64,000 bases of DNA from Asterias amurensis (lineage: Eukaryota; Echinodermata; Asteroidea; Forcipulatida; Asteriidae), in NCBI RefSeq assembly GCF_032118995.1, contig NC_092650.1, positions 3,100,001 through 3,164,000 of the forward strand, written 5' to 3'. The translations under genes and the position numbers were made by a program. Numbering within the stretch: the first letter of the stretch is position 1; each line of letters opens with the position of its first letter. The notes beneath the pieces were generated by a model. That model was not told where the DNA came from, searched no databases, and saw only the letters and a program-made list of their open reading frames with translations. Shown here in pieces: positions 21,901 through 33,330 of the stretch.

Positions 21901-24900
21901 GACCAGAAACAACAGAGTATTAAAGATTGCGTCAGTATGTTCAAAGATAGCCTGGAATCCCTCAAACAACTGTACAAAGAGAGAGGAGAGTTAATGTGGG
22001 ACAAGGTAGGTCAGAAACCCAGGCTAATCTTTGTTAATATCAACTTTTTGAATTAAAGGCAGTGGACGTAACGTAGTTTTTGAGAAAGAAGTAATTTTCC
22101 ACAAATTTGATTTCGATACCTCAGATTTAGATTTTGAGGTCTCGAAATCAAGCATCTGAAAGCACACAACTTCGTTTGACAAGTTTTTTTTTTCTTTCAT
22201 TATTATCTTGCAACTTCGATGACCAATTGAGCTCAAATTTTCACAGGTTTGTTATTTTATGCATACGTTGAGATACACCAAGTGTCTTCAATATAAACTT
22301 TTTGAATGAATTAGAAGGAATTAGAAGCATTAGAGGAAGATTTCTGGAAGAGAATCCTTCCCCGACTGGGCCGAAGATGATGAAACCGATGCCTCAAACA
22401 AAAGTGAAGAACATTTACAACGATGACTAGAGCAAGCTAGTCGAAATGTTGAGACCAGTTAAAAACTCACTCTGCGAAATAGACTGTGCAAGTCTCGCGA
22501 GAAATTGAACTTCCGGGACCATTGTGGTCCCAATCTAATGGAGTTTTACGTAGGGGAGATTTTGTTCTGTCGATAATTTTAGTTTAACATAAGTTATGAC
22601 TCTAAAAAGTGAATATGTCCTTGGGAATGTAAAAATAAGTGATTAAAAACAGAAAAGTGAAATCAATTCAACAAATTAACGAAGAAAACCAAAGGAAAAA
22701 ACTTGACCTCCAGTTTCCGGTTTACTCTAAACAATTAAGAATATTACCCAATTGACGTTCCCATTATCGCTGAACCTATGTGAGGATCGCATCAACTGGA
22801 CGTGATTCACAACCGGGGTGTATTAGAAAAACCATCCAGGTCGATGTCGAACAGCGATCCTCGTCCCGATAAATGTATAATTTTTACGTTAATTTAAACA
22901 AAACAATTATTATGTACATGAATTTAAATAATAGTTATACAAAAAGGACGTTAAAAATAATAATCTTTAAGAATTTTTTAACAAATAACAATTTCAATAC
23001 AATTGGTTTTGTACAAAAATATACTTTTTTTCGAATTAAGTTTATTGGCCCCTGTCTTTTTTACACATTGGACCTGTGCCCAATTTTATGGCTCTGCTAG
23101 TGCTTACCATAAGCATAGAATGGACGATTGCTGAAGCAGGGAATTCTGCGCTTACATTGAAGTTAACAACAAGAATTCCCCTCGATCCACTGAAGCAAAA
23201 GTAGTAGTCACAGCTCATTTACTACCTTCCGCCCAGGTAGTAGTTAGAAAGCAAGACGGTTCTTTTTCAGAACTGAGAAGTCGTCCAAATTCTGAAAATT
23301 CTACATCGCGTTAGTAGAATATAAAGCAAGACAAGTTCTTAAAAGAACATAATCTACCTAGCAAGTAGATACACACTTGGTGTTACCACAAACCAAATAT
23401 ATATTCTCAGGTTAATTTAGGGATATTTTAGAACAAATGGAAGGAAATTAAACATATTGTATTTAATCTCTTTAAAACCTTCCCCCCCCCCCAAAAAAAA
23501 AAAGATATATATATACATATATAATGAATAGGGTAGATGGCCTTAGCTTTCGATTCAATCCGGACCTTCTTCAGAGGCATAAAACAAGTACAAACAAATA
23601 CATATCCATTTATAGAAAAAGAGAGGGGGAAAGGGATTAAGGAAAGGATCCAGAAAGAAGCGGGAAAATAACAGCCAATCAAAGTTTCTATTTCAGAGAC
23701 ATTATTGGTGGCTATGAACCAATAGGAGTGAAGTGGCGAGGACAAAGGATGTTTAGAATGAAATATATATATATTAAAATAATTTTTAAAATTTCGTTTA
23801 GGATGAGGACGCTGCTATGGACTTTGTCACATGTACTTCAAACATCAGGGCTTATATCTTTGGCATTGCAAGAAATACAAGGTTTGACATCAAATGTAAG
23901 TTAGTTTTGCCTCATGATTTCAGTCTTCAGACTACATGGCTATAAAGGCACTGGACACTATTGGTAATTACTCAAAATAATTGTTAGCATAAAAACCTAC
24001 TTGGTAACAAGCAATGGAGAGCTGTTTGATAGTATAAAACATTGTGAGAAACTGCTCCCTCTGAAGTAACGTAGTTTTTGAATAATGTTAACTTCTCACT
24101 TAAATAGTAAGACTTCAGACCTGAAGCCTTTTATTTTATGCATCTGAAAGCACACAAATTTGTGCAACAAGGGTGTTTTTTCTTTCATTATTCTCTTGCA
24201 ACTTCGATGACCAATTGAGTCCAAATTTTCCTTGATTTGTCATTGTATGCATATGTTGGGATACATCAAGTGAGAATATATGGTCTTTGACAATCACCAA
24301 ACGTAGACTAAGAAACTCATACTAAATTTGAAGTAGTCAGTGTGGGTACAAATCGTTCTGGATATGAACCAATTTAGTGAAATAGTGGAGTGAAAAGAGT
24401 GTAATGTTGCCAAGTAAAACTATGACTCATTTTTGTCAACAAGAAAGTGGGCAATCCATCTCCTTCATCCGTTAATGTTGTACTTCCTCTTGACCAATCA
24501 GCTGCTTTCCTGCTCTCTTTGCACCTGTTTTAAAGGAAGTGCTATGAAAACTGGCCGACATCCAAACTCCTTCATTGACAAAATTCCACAAACTAATTTT
24601 GTCTGCTCAGAACTATTCTGTCCTTAGTGCAATTTCTGTGGATTTCATAAAACTGCTTTTTCATAATTGTTAGCTCCTGGTAAATGGGATTCATTGATCA
24701 AGGGTGGTCTTCAAAATAATTCTTTGAAAAAAAAACAAAAAAAACCTTTGCTTTCTAAGTAAAACACATCCCTTTGACTTATTTTTTCCAATTATGTGCA
24801 CTTTTCACAAAAGGACCTAAAAATAATTCACTAAAAAACTGTACCCAAATGCCTTCAATTCAAGTATCCCTAAAGATATTAAAAGTCTATAATCTTTTAA

Positions 24901-27900
24901 AGACACTGGACACTATTGGTAATTGTCAAAGACCAGTCTTCTCACTTGGTGTAGCTCAACATATGCATAAAATAACAAACCGGTGAAAATTTGAGCTTAA
25001 TTGGTCTTCGAAGTTGCGAGATAATAATTAAAGAAAAAACACCCTTGTTACACAAAGTTGTGTGCTTTTAGATGCTTGATTTCGAGACCTCAAATTCTAA
25101 ACCTGAGATCTCGAAATCAAGTTCGTGGAAAATTACTTCTTTCACGAAAACTACATTACTTCAGAATGAGCCGTTTCTCAAAATGTTTTATACGACCAAC
25201 AGCTCTCCATTACTCACTACCAAGTAAGGTTTTATGCTAAAATAATTATTTTGAGTAATAACCAATAGTGTCCACTGCCTTTAATGAAAATGCCGTTAAT
25301 GACCTTATAGTTCTGAACAGACGTTTTTATTTGTTCGTTTTCCTATTTGTTTCCATAGCAATGGCAGGGAACATCATTCCAGCAATAGCTACAACCAATG
25401 CCATCGTAGCAGGACTCATTGTTATGGAGGCTTTGAAGGTTCTGGCTGGTCATATTGACAAATGCAAAATGGTGCGTCTCAAAATCACTATTGCTTTCTT
25501 CCTTACATCTTGATCCTAAATAATAATTTATAGGAATAATATATGGATTTTGAAGATGCTCATTCTTATATACATTCCCCTTTTGAATTTCTGCGCTAGC
25601 TGTGTAAGCGTAGTACCTAGGAATGTGGATTACACACGCACAAAAGACCGAAATGGGAGACTTTCAGGAAGCTTGGTGGCAGCAGACTTAAAATTCCATT
25701 GTTCTCGATAATGTGCGCAGGCTCAGAAACAATGGAAATTTACCTGGTAAGTCTGCTGCAACCTAGCGCCTCAAAGTCTCCCATTCTCCCCTAACCCATG
25801 AAATACGCTAGACTTAAATGCAGAATTCCCTGCTTCAGCAAGCGTCCATTCTTTTCTTATGGTAAGCAGAGCCATGAAATTGGGCAAAGGTCCAATATAT
25901 AAAAAGTACAGGGGCAATTTCATAGAACTGCTTAAGCAAAAAATTGCTAAAGCACGAAAATAGCTCGCTTATTTTACACATGTTACTGGCCAAAATTTCA
26001 TGACATATACATTGCTTGTGACTGGTATTTAGCTGTTGTTTACTTAGCATAACAATTGAGTGGAGTCTTGGCCGGGAATCTGATTTTACTGAGCAAAATT
26101 TTATGCTTAAGCAGATCTATGAAATTGGGCCCTGGTCACCATGGTGTCCTGTGCTGGACCTTGGATCTTTATTAGTTTCTTGCTTACATTTTGGTCCTAA
26201 ATCCATCTGTAATTCATTTGAGTTATTTTATCTGTAGACGTTAAGTAATTTAAACTTTTCAGTTCATGATTTCAATTTAGTTTGTTACAGTGGTTTTCAC
26301 ATCATTTTCTACACTGAAACTATTCTAAATCATTTTGTTCACTATTTGTTGAATTATATTCATTTAAATATGAAATGTGTATGTTTTTGTATAATAAGGG
26401 TAGATAATTCAGTCTAGTGATACATTTTGTACCGTAATATATTTTTTTCCCACTACTTTCAGGTATTTCTGTATAGGACACCGAATGAAAGGAATAAGCT
26501 GTTTCTAACATGTACTTTGGACAAACCAAACCCAAAGTGTTACGTCTGTGCATCTAAACCAGAGGTATGAGTTTTGGGGTAATCCTACATTGAAATATAG
26601 TTCATTGATACACTAAAGGGTTTTGCAACCTTTTGTAGATCAGGTATTTGGCCATGACATGAATCCCTACTCATTGTGAATGAAGATATTTGTAATATAA
26701 TTTGCCTGTAGTTTAAAGACACTGTGAAAATTTTAGCTCAATTTGTTGTCGAAGATGCGTGATAATAATGAAAGAAAAAACACCCTTGTCACACAAAGTT
26801 GTGTGCTTTCAGATGCTTGATTTCGAGACCTCAAAATCTAATTCTGAGGTCTCGAAATCAAATTTGTGAAAAGACTACGTTACTTCAGAGGGAGCTGTTT
26901 CTCACAATGTTTTAAACTATCAACCTCTCCCCATTACTCGTTACCAAGTAAGGTTTTATGCTAATAATTATTTTGAGTAATTACCATTAGTATCCACTGC
27001 CTTTAAGCTTCATGGGTCGCAATGTTTTGAGAAAGAAGTGAGACTCACAGAGCAATGTTTTCAGGATCGAGAGTAGTGTAAATCCATTGAACATGCTAAA
27101 ATAACTTTTGTCTCATTGAGACAAAAATTATTTTCGTGAAATTGTGTTACTCATTTTTTAAATTTCTCAATATTATTTTAGGGGAAGCTTTCTAAAAAAA
27201 TTATCTTAAAACCGTGTAAGTTTAATGTAAATCTGTGTATGTCAGGCATGCAACTCTTCCGCGTTTCCGCGGAATTCCGCGTTTTTAAAAATATGATTAG
27301 CGCTAAAAAAATACATTCCGCGGTTAGCGCGATCTTAAGATAAATTCAACAATGCATCGTAACGCATGGTCTGGCCTCTGCCTCGGTACGCAATCCATTC
27401 TACTGCATGGTCAATATAAAGCCCACAGCAAGCAATGCATACGTTTACACACTGCGTGCGGTCATTAATAGCCGTGTTTACGGTCGAAAAATCTGGAACA
27501 GTGGAACGCACCCCGTGGCGCGGGCGAGTTGTGTGCTAAACCAAGTTATTATACAGCCTTGAAATGAGTCTAAGGTCGTGTCTTCGTCTGGTCCCGCTGT
27601 TTTGCAATAGTATACACGTGTTGTACATGTATGTGTGTGTGAGTTAGTTACCAAACGTACATGTATACTGTGTGCTTGTCTCACATTGCGTTACGAAACA
27701 GTCGCATCTTCAAACGTCCGTCAAAATGACATCCAAAAGAAATTATATTTTAGAGCGGGACCGAGTGGTACCTGGCCAAATTAAAGCCATAGATAAAGGA
27801 GTAAAAACTACCTGGAAGTGGTTCTGGTTGGGAAAAAAAAAAAGACGTAGACGGTAAACTGCTCTCCGAAACCGTCCGGAAAGTGGACAAGCCCAGAATG

Positions 27901-28111
27901 GCATATTGTGTGGTGTGCAAGAGGGAGATTTAACGACGGCAAGCGGGGACAAGTGGCTCGCACCGACCATTGTAAGGTGGCAAAGCATCGGGAGTTGATT
28001 AAGTTGAGGAAAAGTAACTATTGTTTCCCAGGTAGTTATGAAATTTGCATAAAATTATTATTCCCCCCCCCCCCCCAAAAAAAAAAAAAAAAAAAAGATT
28101 TTTTTTTCTTT

Positions 28112-28144
<33 letters not shown>

Positions 28145-31100
28145 GGGGGGGATAATAATTTTATGCAAATTTCATAATTACCTGGACAACAATAGTTAGT
28201 TTTCCTCAACTTAATCAACTCCCAATGCTTTGCCACCTTCGAATTACGGTGCATACATAGGCAAGGTGTTTTTCCATGTTATTTTAGTTGTATAAAACAC
28301 TCCACTTTGTCTTACATGCTAACAATGAACCTAAGAGCATAAAAAACCTCAACACTTTTTAGGGTACCATTGTGGGTCTCGAAAAGTTTCCTCTTTTTTT
28401 TTCATCGGGCAGTTGCATGCCTGGTATGTTTGTGCTTTGTGTGGTACAAAAAGTACCCAAACCCCTTTTAAGTCCTCCTGCTAAAGGAACATTCTCTAAA
28501 CACACTATGCTTTTACTATTCTTTTTAAGTATTGGACTTTCTGACTATCATTTCCAAATTATCTTTTTATTTGCAGGCCTCAATAAAATTGAATTTGTCA
28601 ACTACAACTGTAAAAACCCTTGAAGATAGGGTAAGTAAATACACTTTTCTTGTATGAGTAAGTTGTACAACATCTAGTGTCTGATGTGTGAAATGGAAAA
28701 TAATGAATAACAATTCTTAAGGTTTTTGGTAGTACTGCGTCCTAACTGTACCCTCACTAATAATAATTATAATAATAATAATAGTGGCTTCTTATTTTGC
28801 GCTCAGGTCCGTCACGCAGTGACGCTCATGGCGCTTCAACATTATTACCCCTGGTCACTGGGCCCTAAATCATTCCTTTAACCATCTCAGCTCCCTGGGG
28901 AGTATACAGCCTGTGCAGCCAAATATGTAGCGCAATCAAGGCTAATCCATCACAAGAACCAACTCTGCCCTCACAGGTACCCATTTACTCCTGGGTGGAG
29001 AGAAGCAATTACAGTGAAGTGTCTTGCTCAAGGACACAAGTGTCACGACCGGGATTCAAACCCACACTCCGCTGAACAGAATCACCAATGCTTGAATTCG
29101 GTGCTCTTATCCGCTCGGCCACGACACACCACTAACACCCTAACCAAGAGACTGATTGAGTCAATACACGGCTGTTACGTACAGCATTAAATATCCCGTG
29201 GCAAGACAACATAACAAATCACCAGATATACAGAAACATCCCAAAGGTATTACAGACCTTACTCCAAAGCCGACTGAGATTCAGTGGGCACTGCTGGAGG
29301 AGCAAACAAGAGATGGGTCAACTAGTTTTGCTCTGGGAGCTTCAACACGACGACAGATCAAGGGGTGTCCTGCAACAACATTTTGTGGACACCATGGAGC
29401 GGGACTCTTGCATTAACGGCCGTGACCTACCAGCCATCGTGGAGCGATAAAACATGGCCAAATTTCATAGAGCTGCTTAAGCACAAAAAGATGCTAAGCA
29501 CAACAAAGTTAGGCTTACCAGAATAAGGTTACCAGCCAAACTACCATGTCACACATACCATTTGTGACTGGTATCCTGCTCACTTCTGCTTAGCAGAGAG
29601 TTGTTGAGCAATATTTTCTGCTTAAGCAGCTCTATGAAATTGGGAACAGTGGAGAGCCGTTGATAGAAATTCCAGAGTTCGCTTGAAATGATGATGAGAT
29701 GATGATGTATCATTGAGATTTTGTGCTGAGCTGTTGTCTCTGTAAAGAGTGGACTGTGTAATCAGATTGGTGGTTGTCTTGTTTGATTTTAGATTCTGAA
29801 ACAAGAGTTTGGGATGATGGCTCCTGATGTAGAGATAGAAGATGGTAGAGCATCAATCTTAATATCTAGCGAAGAAGGAGAAACAGAAGGTAAAGCTACT
29901 TCAGTTGCCCTATTCAAGTTAATAGATGTTAAGATTTCATGTTGCTGGCAAATAAAATGAAATGAAATGAAATGAAACTCACATCTAATCCCTTTGCCTT
30001 AGCGCTCTTCACTCGTACTTTTATCAAAGAATAATCTCTCGTTTTGGTCTTTTTTATGAATAATAAGTGTTTGTTGTTTCTTTGTGACCTTCAGATAACA
30101 ACTTTAAGATGCTCAGTAATTTCATGAGGAGTGGCGTCCAACTCAAAGCGGATGACTTCCTTCAGAATTACCAATTATTATTAAACATTACTGACTGGTA
30201 AGTACACAAGTCTGGGAGAGACCAAATCGGTTTAAATTCTCAAGAGATGTAATGTGCATAAGGTTTAATCTAGATTGTACACTTTAGACCAGGGCCCAAT
30301 TTCATGGCTCTGCTTACCGCTGAATTCTGTGCTTAAGATCATGATTCTCCGCTTACGTTCAAGCGCCAAATTTCTGCGCTAGCCTTGTAAGCGTAGAATG
30401 CCTAGTAACGTTGAGTACGCACGCGCAGAAGCCAAAATTCTCCGCTAACCCGTGAAATATGCTTGCCGTAAGCACAGAATTCCCTGCTTCCGTAAGCACC
30501 GATTCTGTGCTTACGGTAAGCAGAGCCATGAAATTGGGCCCTGTTGCTTTTGTGTATGGAAAATTTGGGTATGATATGGCAGATGCAGACAAGTTGTTGT
30601 AGTTTCTCAAGAACAAGAGTTACTTTAAGGGTTTGGGCAATTTTTGTACTCCACAAAACACAAACGTCCACAGATTTACATTAAGCTTCCACGGTTTATA
30701 AGTAGTGATGGTAGAAAGCTTTCTTAAAATTTTATTTGCTGAGGTGCTGATGTTTTTGAGAATTGAGTAAAACAATTTCACAAAAACAATTGTTCGTCTC
30801 GGTGAGACAAAAATTATTTGAGCATAAAAATTGCTCTGTGATTTTCACTCTTTTTTTTCTTCTCAAAAACTTGATGACTTATGAAGCTGAAACTTCTACA
30901 GGTGTTTCTGTCCCACTCACTCTGAATGAAGATGTATATGTGCATCTTCAATCACAGTGAGTGGGGCTTCATGTCGTGGCCAAAAACTTGGATCTACAAA
31001 AGGTATCAAAAGGGATAAAAAAAGTCAATACATATGCAAGAAACATTAAACAACATTAAAAAGATAACTTGGAGGCCTCACTCATCACTGGAATGAACTT

Positions 31101-32114
31101 AAGTAGGATTTGAAACTTTGCATGGTGGAAATAAGATATAGAAGAGTTTGCGGTAACACCATGTAAGGACTGTCTCTAAATGAGTTGGGGTGGTTCTGAA
31201 AAGAACCGTTGGATTAACTCTGTCTCTAAATGAGTTGGGGTGGTTCTGAAAAGAACTGTTGGATTAACTCTGTCTCTAAATGAGTTGGGGTGGTTTTGAA
31301 AAGAACCGTTGGATTAACTCCTACGGTTCTCTTCAGAACCACCCCAACTCGTTTAGAGACAGTCATTACATGGTGTTACCGCAAATTCTTCTATATGGAA
31401 TGAACTTGGTGCTTTGTGAATTGTACAATTTATAATGTGAGTTCTGTTTGATTGATCTTACTAGTGATACGCTCCCAGAGGATGTTGAGTTTGAAGTAGT
31501 GAGTCGATCTGCGGACACTGCACCTCAACCAGAACAATCAACGGAAGACGTTAAGAATGAAAGTCAACCAGGAACCAGTAGCAATGGTATCCAGACTTCT
31601 AACAGTAACAACACAAATGGAAATGGACAAACAGCGGGTAAGTCAGGATATCATTTCATTTTCATTTCATTTTTATGTTGCAAATCTTTTTTCTTTTTTT
31701 TAAGACCCCTTTTGTAACTGTTTTGTATTTATAAAACATTGTTGCCAATCTCTATCTCTTTAGGACATTGTTGCAACTTTTCTGTACTTATAAAACATTA
31801 TACAAAACAGTTGCTATCATTTGTTGCAAGTGGTTTGTATTTATAAGTTATTGTTGCAAATCTCTATCTTTATAAATCCCTGTTTCAACTGTTCTGTCTT
31901 TCAAACAGATGAAGACGATGACCTAGAAATAGTCATGCTGGACGATGAAGACCAAAAGGAAACCACAAAGATCAGCAAGAAGAGGAAATTATCATCGGAG
32001 GATTTAGACTCTAATGCCGCATCCTCTTCAACTCCTGCTAAGAAAGCTAAGATGGTTCAACTAAATCAGCAGGATGAAGAAGAAGATGAAGATATCGTGC
32101 TGCTTGATGATTGA
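15944..32114 (+). CDS. UBA2: SUMO-activating enzyme subunit 2
   Basis: Complete. Seventeen exons: 15944-16087, 16890-16973, 17219-17289, 17554-17618, 18562-18662, 19460-19581, 20248-20443, 21093-21195, 21866-22005, 23802-23895, 25359-25471, 26463-26564, 28577-28630, 29793-29889, 30095-30197, 31465-31637, 31909-32114 (TGA). The sum is 1968 nt, 655 aa; human is 640. With SAE1 it adenylates SUMO and carries it as a thioester to UBC9, mainly in the nucleus. Seen: nucleotide fold [17 protein letters not shown] near residue 20; [19 protein letters not shown] (Cys160/163) and CYVC (Cys437/440), the structural zinc cysteines; PGCTIRNTP with catalytic Cys175; ubiquitin-like domain in exons 13-16; a basic KKRK/AKKAK nuclear-import stretch; and acidic [11 protein letters not shown] and DEDIVLLDD segments resembling SUMO-interacting motifs. 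Intron 6 ends in a minisatellite that duplicates the exon 7 acceptor. Confidence 0.97.
16559..16801. mobile_element. Family D foldback MITE in UBA2 intron 1
   Basis: GGGCCCAATTTCATAGCGCTG ... CAGTGCTATGAAATTGGCCC inverted ends. Confidence 0.85.
17842..18168. mobile_element. Family H MITE in UBA2 intron 4
   Basis: Ends GGCCAAATAACCAGTTGATC and its complement near 18137-18168 (GATCAACTGG...AATTTGGCC). Related copies at 43900-43985 (part), 44288-44755 and 53650-54004 share the GCGGGCGGGGACG/AAAAGGAGGAGG segments. Confidence 0.7.
18250..18520 (-). mobile_element. Degenerate tRNA-Leu-like SINE copy
   Basis: Minus-strand head GTGGTCGAGCGGTTATGGGC, GCTGATCAG and later CTTCAGGTGG/ACCTTAACC segments match the family with many substitutions. 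Confidence 0.55.
18700..19070 (-). mobile_element. SINE B copy interrupted by family E foldback
   Basis: TTTGCATTGGGGATAAAGAT, GTGGGATTCGAACCCACAAC and CCAACTAGACCACCGAG are SINE B landmarks. At 18855-19010 a family E foldback (TTTCACAGAGAGCAAGGACTAG ... ACTCTTTATAGAG, with the CTAGTCCTAAGTTAGGAC arms) sits inside it. Confidence 0.65.
19600..20247 (+). repeat. Minisatellite built from the UBA2 exon 7 splice acceptor
   Basis: About a dozen imperfect units, mostly near 53-55 bp with some shorter, of the type TTATTCAGTCAGCTATACTG...AATCAGTCTATTGA. The last unit runs straight into exon 7: its ATTCAG is the acceptor and TCAGCTA are the first seven exon bases. Internal units keep ATTCAG|TCAGCTA but then read TACTGA. 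Confidence 0.9.
20450..21080. mobile_element. Family C repeat copy in UBA2 intron 7
   Basis: Shares the CACAGATTTACATAAGC, GAAATGATTAAAACAATTTT, GGTGAGACGAAAATTATTTT and GAAACTTCTACAGGTAAATG segments with the other family C copies. A CG-rich insert of 120-180 bp lies at about 20515-20720, bounded by AAAAAGGCTTAT-like and CCTTTTTGAGGTATGGCGGAC sequence. Confidence 0.6.
22054..22290. mobile_element. Truncated family A MITE in UBA2 intron 9
   Basis: Begins TTAAAGGCAGTGGACG, then skips to GTAGTTTTTGAGAAAGAAG and continues to GAGATACACCAAGTG. Internal deletion and right end missing. Confidence 0.7.
23500..23750 (-). repeat. Repeat G copy
   Basis: GGTAGATGGCCTTAGCTTTC ... AATCCGGACCTTCTTCAG ... 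GGGAAAGGGATTAAGG is the reverse complement of 59180-59395. Family unknown; both copies are intronic. Confidence 0.6.
23943..24305. mobile_element. Family A MITE in UBA2 intron 10
   Basis: TAAAGGCACTGGACACTATTGG at the left; the right end is decayed (GACAATCACCAAACG). Same orientation as the 2046 copy. Confidence 0.75.
24901..25280. mobile_element. TTAA-flanked family A MITE, complete, inverted copy
   Basis: TTAA at 24897-24900 and 25281-25284. Ends AGACACTGGACACTATTGG and CCAATAGTGTCCACTGCCT. Opposite orientation to the 23943 copy in the same intron. Confidence 0.85.
25651..25787. mobile_element. Foldback MITE (family J)
   Basis: AATGGGAGACTTTCAGGAAG ... GCGCCTCAAAGTCTCCCATT inverted ends, with TGGCAGCAGACTTA/TAAGTCTGCTGC arms. 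Sister copies at 37231-37379, 43715-43870 and 61873-62162. Confidence 0.8.
25796..26133. mobile_element. Two family D pieces side by side
   Basis: 25796-25885 is a partial element of the CGTAAGC-type (CATGAAATACGCTAG ... GCAGAGCCATGAAATTGGGC). 25913-26133 is a full element (GGCAATTTCATAGAACTGCTTAAG ... GCAGATCTATGAAATTGGGCCC). Confidence 0.75.
26606..27236. mobile_element. Family C repeat carrying a family A MITE
   Basis: Family C sequence (CTTTTGTAGATCAGGTATTTGG ... and AAGTGAGACTCACAGAGCAATG ...) is split at a TTTAA. The insert 26716-27002 is a family A MITE with TTAA at 26712-26715 and 27003-27006; its left end is internally shortened. Confidence 0.75.
27720..28240 (+). pseudogene. Broken transposon-type zinc-finger protein fragment with hairpin
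   Basis: From 27726 the frame reads [20 protein letters not shown], then [16 protein letters not shown] and a stop. A one-base-shifted frame continues as [25 protein letters not shown], and further on HC..KH. The C-x2-C...H-x4-H pattern and the KTTW.W.W lead resemble the BED-like zinc-finger N-terminus of DNA-transposon-derived proteins (inference). An A-run near 27831-27842 probably shifted the frame. The last about 100 bp (27975-28075) reappear inverted at 28143-28240. Confidence 0.5.
27975..28240. repeat. Inverted repeat, arms about 95 bp, with homopolymer core
   Basis: GGTGGCAAAGCATCGGGAGT at 27976 pairs with its complement near 28219-28238. The arms continue through TTTGCATAAAATTATTATTCCCCCC. 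Between the arms are C14, A-, T- and G-runs (28063-28150). Likely hard to sequence and a possible assembly weak spot. Confidence 0.85.
28745..29128 (-). mobile_element. tRNA-Leu-like SINE, full-length copy
   Basis: Minus-strand head GTGTCGTGGCCGAGCGGATA, CTTGTGTCCTTGAGCAAGAC, ACAGGCTGTATACTCCCC, then a tail GCGCAAAATAAGAAGCCACT followed by TAT repeats. Confidence 0.85.
29459..29643. mobile_element. Family D foldback MITE in UBA2 intron 13
   Basis: CCAAATTTCATAGAGCTGC ... GCAGCTCTATGAAATTGGG inverted ends, about 185 bp. Confidence 0.8.
30293..30541. mobile_element. Family D foldback MITE in UBA2 intron 15
   Basis: GGGCCCAATTTCATGGCTCT ... AGAGCCATGAAATTGGGCCC perfect 20-bp ends, CGTAAGC-rich interior. 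Confidence 0.9.
30618..31020. mobile_element. Family C repeat copy in UBA2 intron 15
   Basis: GGGTTTGGGCAATTTTTGTA ... CTACAAAAGGTATCAAA, with GTCTCGGTGAGACAAAAATT in the middle. Inverted ends are weak but visible. Confidence 0.7.
31138..31397. repeat. Foldback element with three 50-bp tandem units in one arm
   Basis: The left end TAGAAGAGTTTGCGGTAACA is complementary to the right end near 31378-31397. Left-arm unit CTGTCTCTAAATGAGTTGGG... recurs at 31170, 31220 and 31270; the right arm (31321-31395) has a single complementary unit. The phrase CATGGTGTTACCGCAAA recurs alone near 11120, 23390, 47055 and 57575. Confidence 0.85.
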
Positions 32115-33159
32115 GACTCACTGCCTAGGAGGATAGTCGACTCTCATCATCATGGTCTTACTGTCCTGAGTATTTGTTTCCGATACTTTGACAAATCAAG
32201 TACCTGAATGATAAGAGACTTTATGAGCATTTGGATTTGCTATGGTTGTACAGTGTATGCTAATGCAGTGTTGTAGCCATGGTGGACTGTGCCTGGTGGG
32301 TCTGCCCAGAACTAACAAATTTCGCTCAGCACTCTGAGCAAAATTACACTGTGCTGCCCAGCTCAGATTTCCCCTAGATTGCACTTCAAAATAGATGGCC
32401 CCATATTTAAAGATGGAAGACGAGCAGAGTATACTGTTCGAAACGTCGAGACCAAACCGGCTCTTTTCAGAGCCAACACTCACCGTAATAAATTTACACA
32501 TGGTTGTTCCGGCAAGTTTACTGTTTATTTATAGTTTCCTCTTAAACATGAATAGTTTTGTTGAACCACTCGCCCTTGGTGGACTAAATTGGATTTACAG
32601 CCCTCCACTAAAATTGGTCTTCCTACAACACTCGTCATCATCCGACATAGACTCGCATAGACAGCTTAGGGCGGCCTCTGCCTCGAATTGTGCCTGTAGG
32701 CAGACCATCTATAGCTGCGCCGGGCAGGCCTCCCTGTCTCATCACATGCGCGCACCATTTTGCTTTCCGCTCTAAGACCTCGTCACTCGTGAGACACCAC
32801 CGTTCACCGATCAGTAGTATAAATCAGACCTACCATGAAATGCTCTTCTTGTAATTCTGAACTGACAGGGTTAATGTGTCTTACATATAAGTTATGTCAT
32901 CAATGGACTACATAGTAAATTGTGTTACAACTGTATGTTGCCTGTCATTTTGTCTTGAGCATTGGCTGTATGACATCAAATGGTTGTATGACATCAAATG
33001 GTTGTTCTGTACCAATACATTTTATTTGTGCTAGAAACGCTTTCAACAAGGGACTAATGATGTCCTCAAGATATGGTTTTTAAAAACTTGCCCTAAAAAC
33101 ACGGTAGTCCCAAAAGGGTCATGTGCGACAATAATGTGCCACACATGGTAGCTGAAATG

Positions 33160-33330
33160 AATATTCATGTAATGAGTTGTCACATGGGTATTGTCATACT
33201 GAATATTCATATAATGAATTGGCACATGGGTATTGTCAAAATGAATATTCATATAATTGGTTGTCACATGGGTATTGTCAAAATGAATATTCATATAATT
33301 GGTTGTCACATTAGGATTGTCGAACTAAAC
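33160..33330. repeat. 42-bp tandem repeat, four copies
   Basis: GTCACATGGGTATTGTC recurs with CACAT starts at 33181, 33223, 33265 and 33307, separated by GAATATTCATATAAT. Exact 42-bp spacing. Probably in the UBA2 3' UTR. Confidence 0.9.

Noticed and set aside
28063-28150. Long homopolymer runs as a biological signal
   Set aside because: They may be real hairpin-loop sequence, but homopolymers of this length are prone to sequencing error, so I draw nothing from their exact lengths.
29156-29416. 86-codon open frame in UBA2 intron 13
   Set aside because: No homology that I recognise and lies between a SINE and a MITE; not supported as an exon because UBA2 reads in frame without it.
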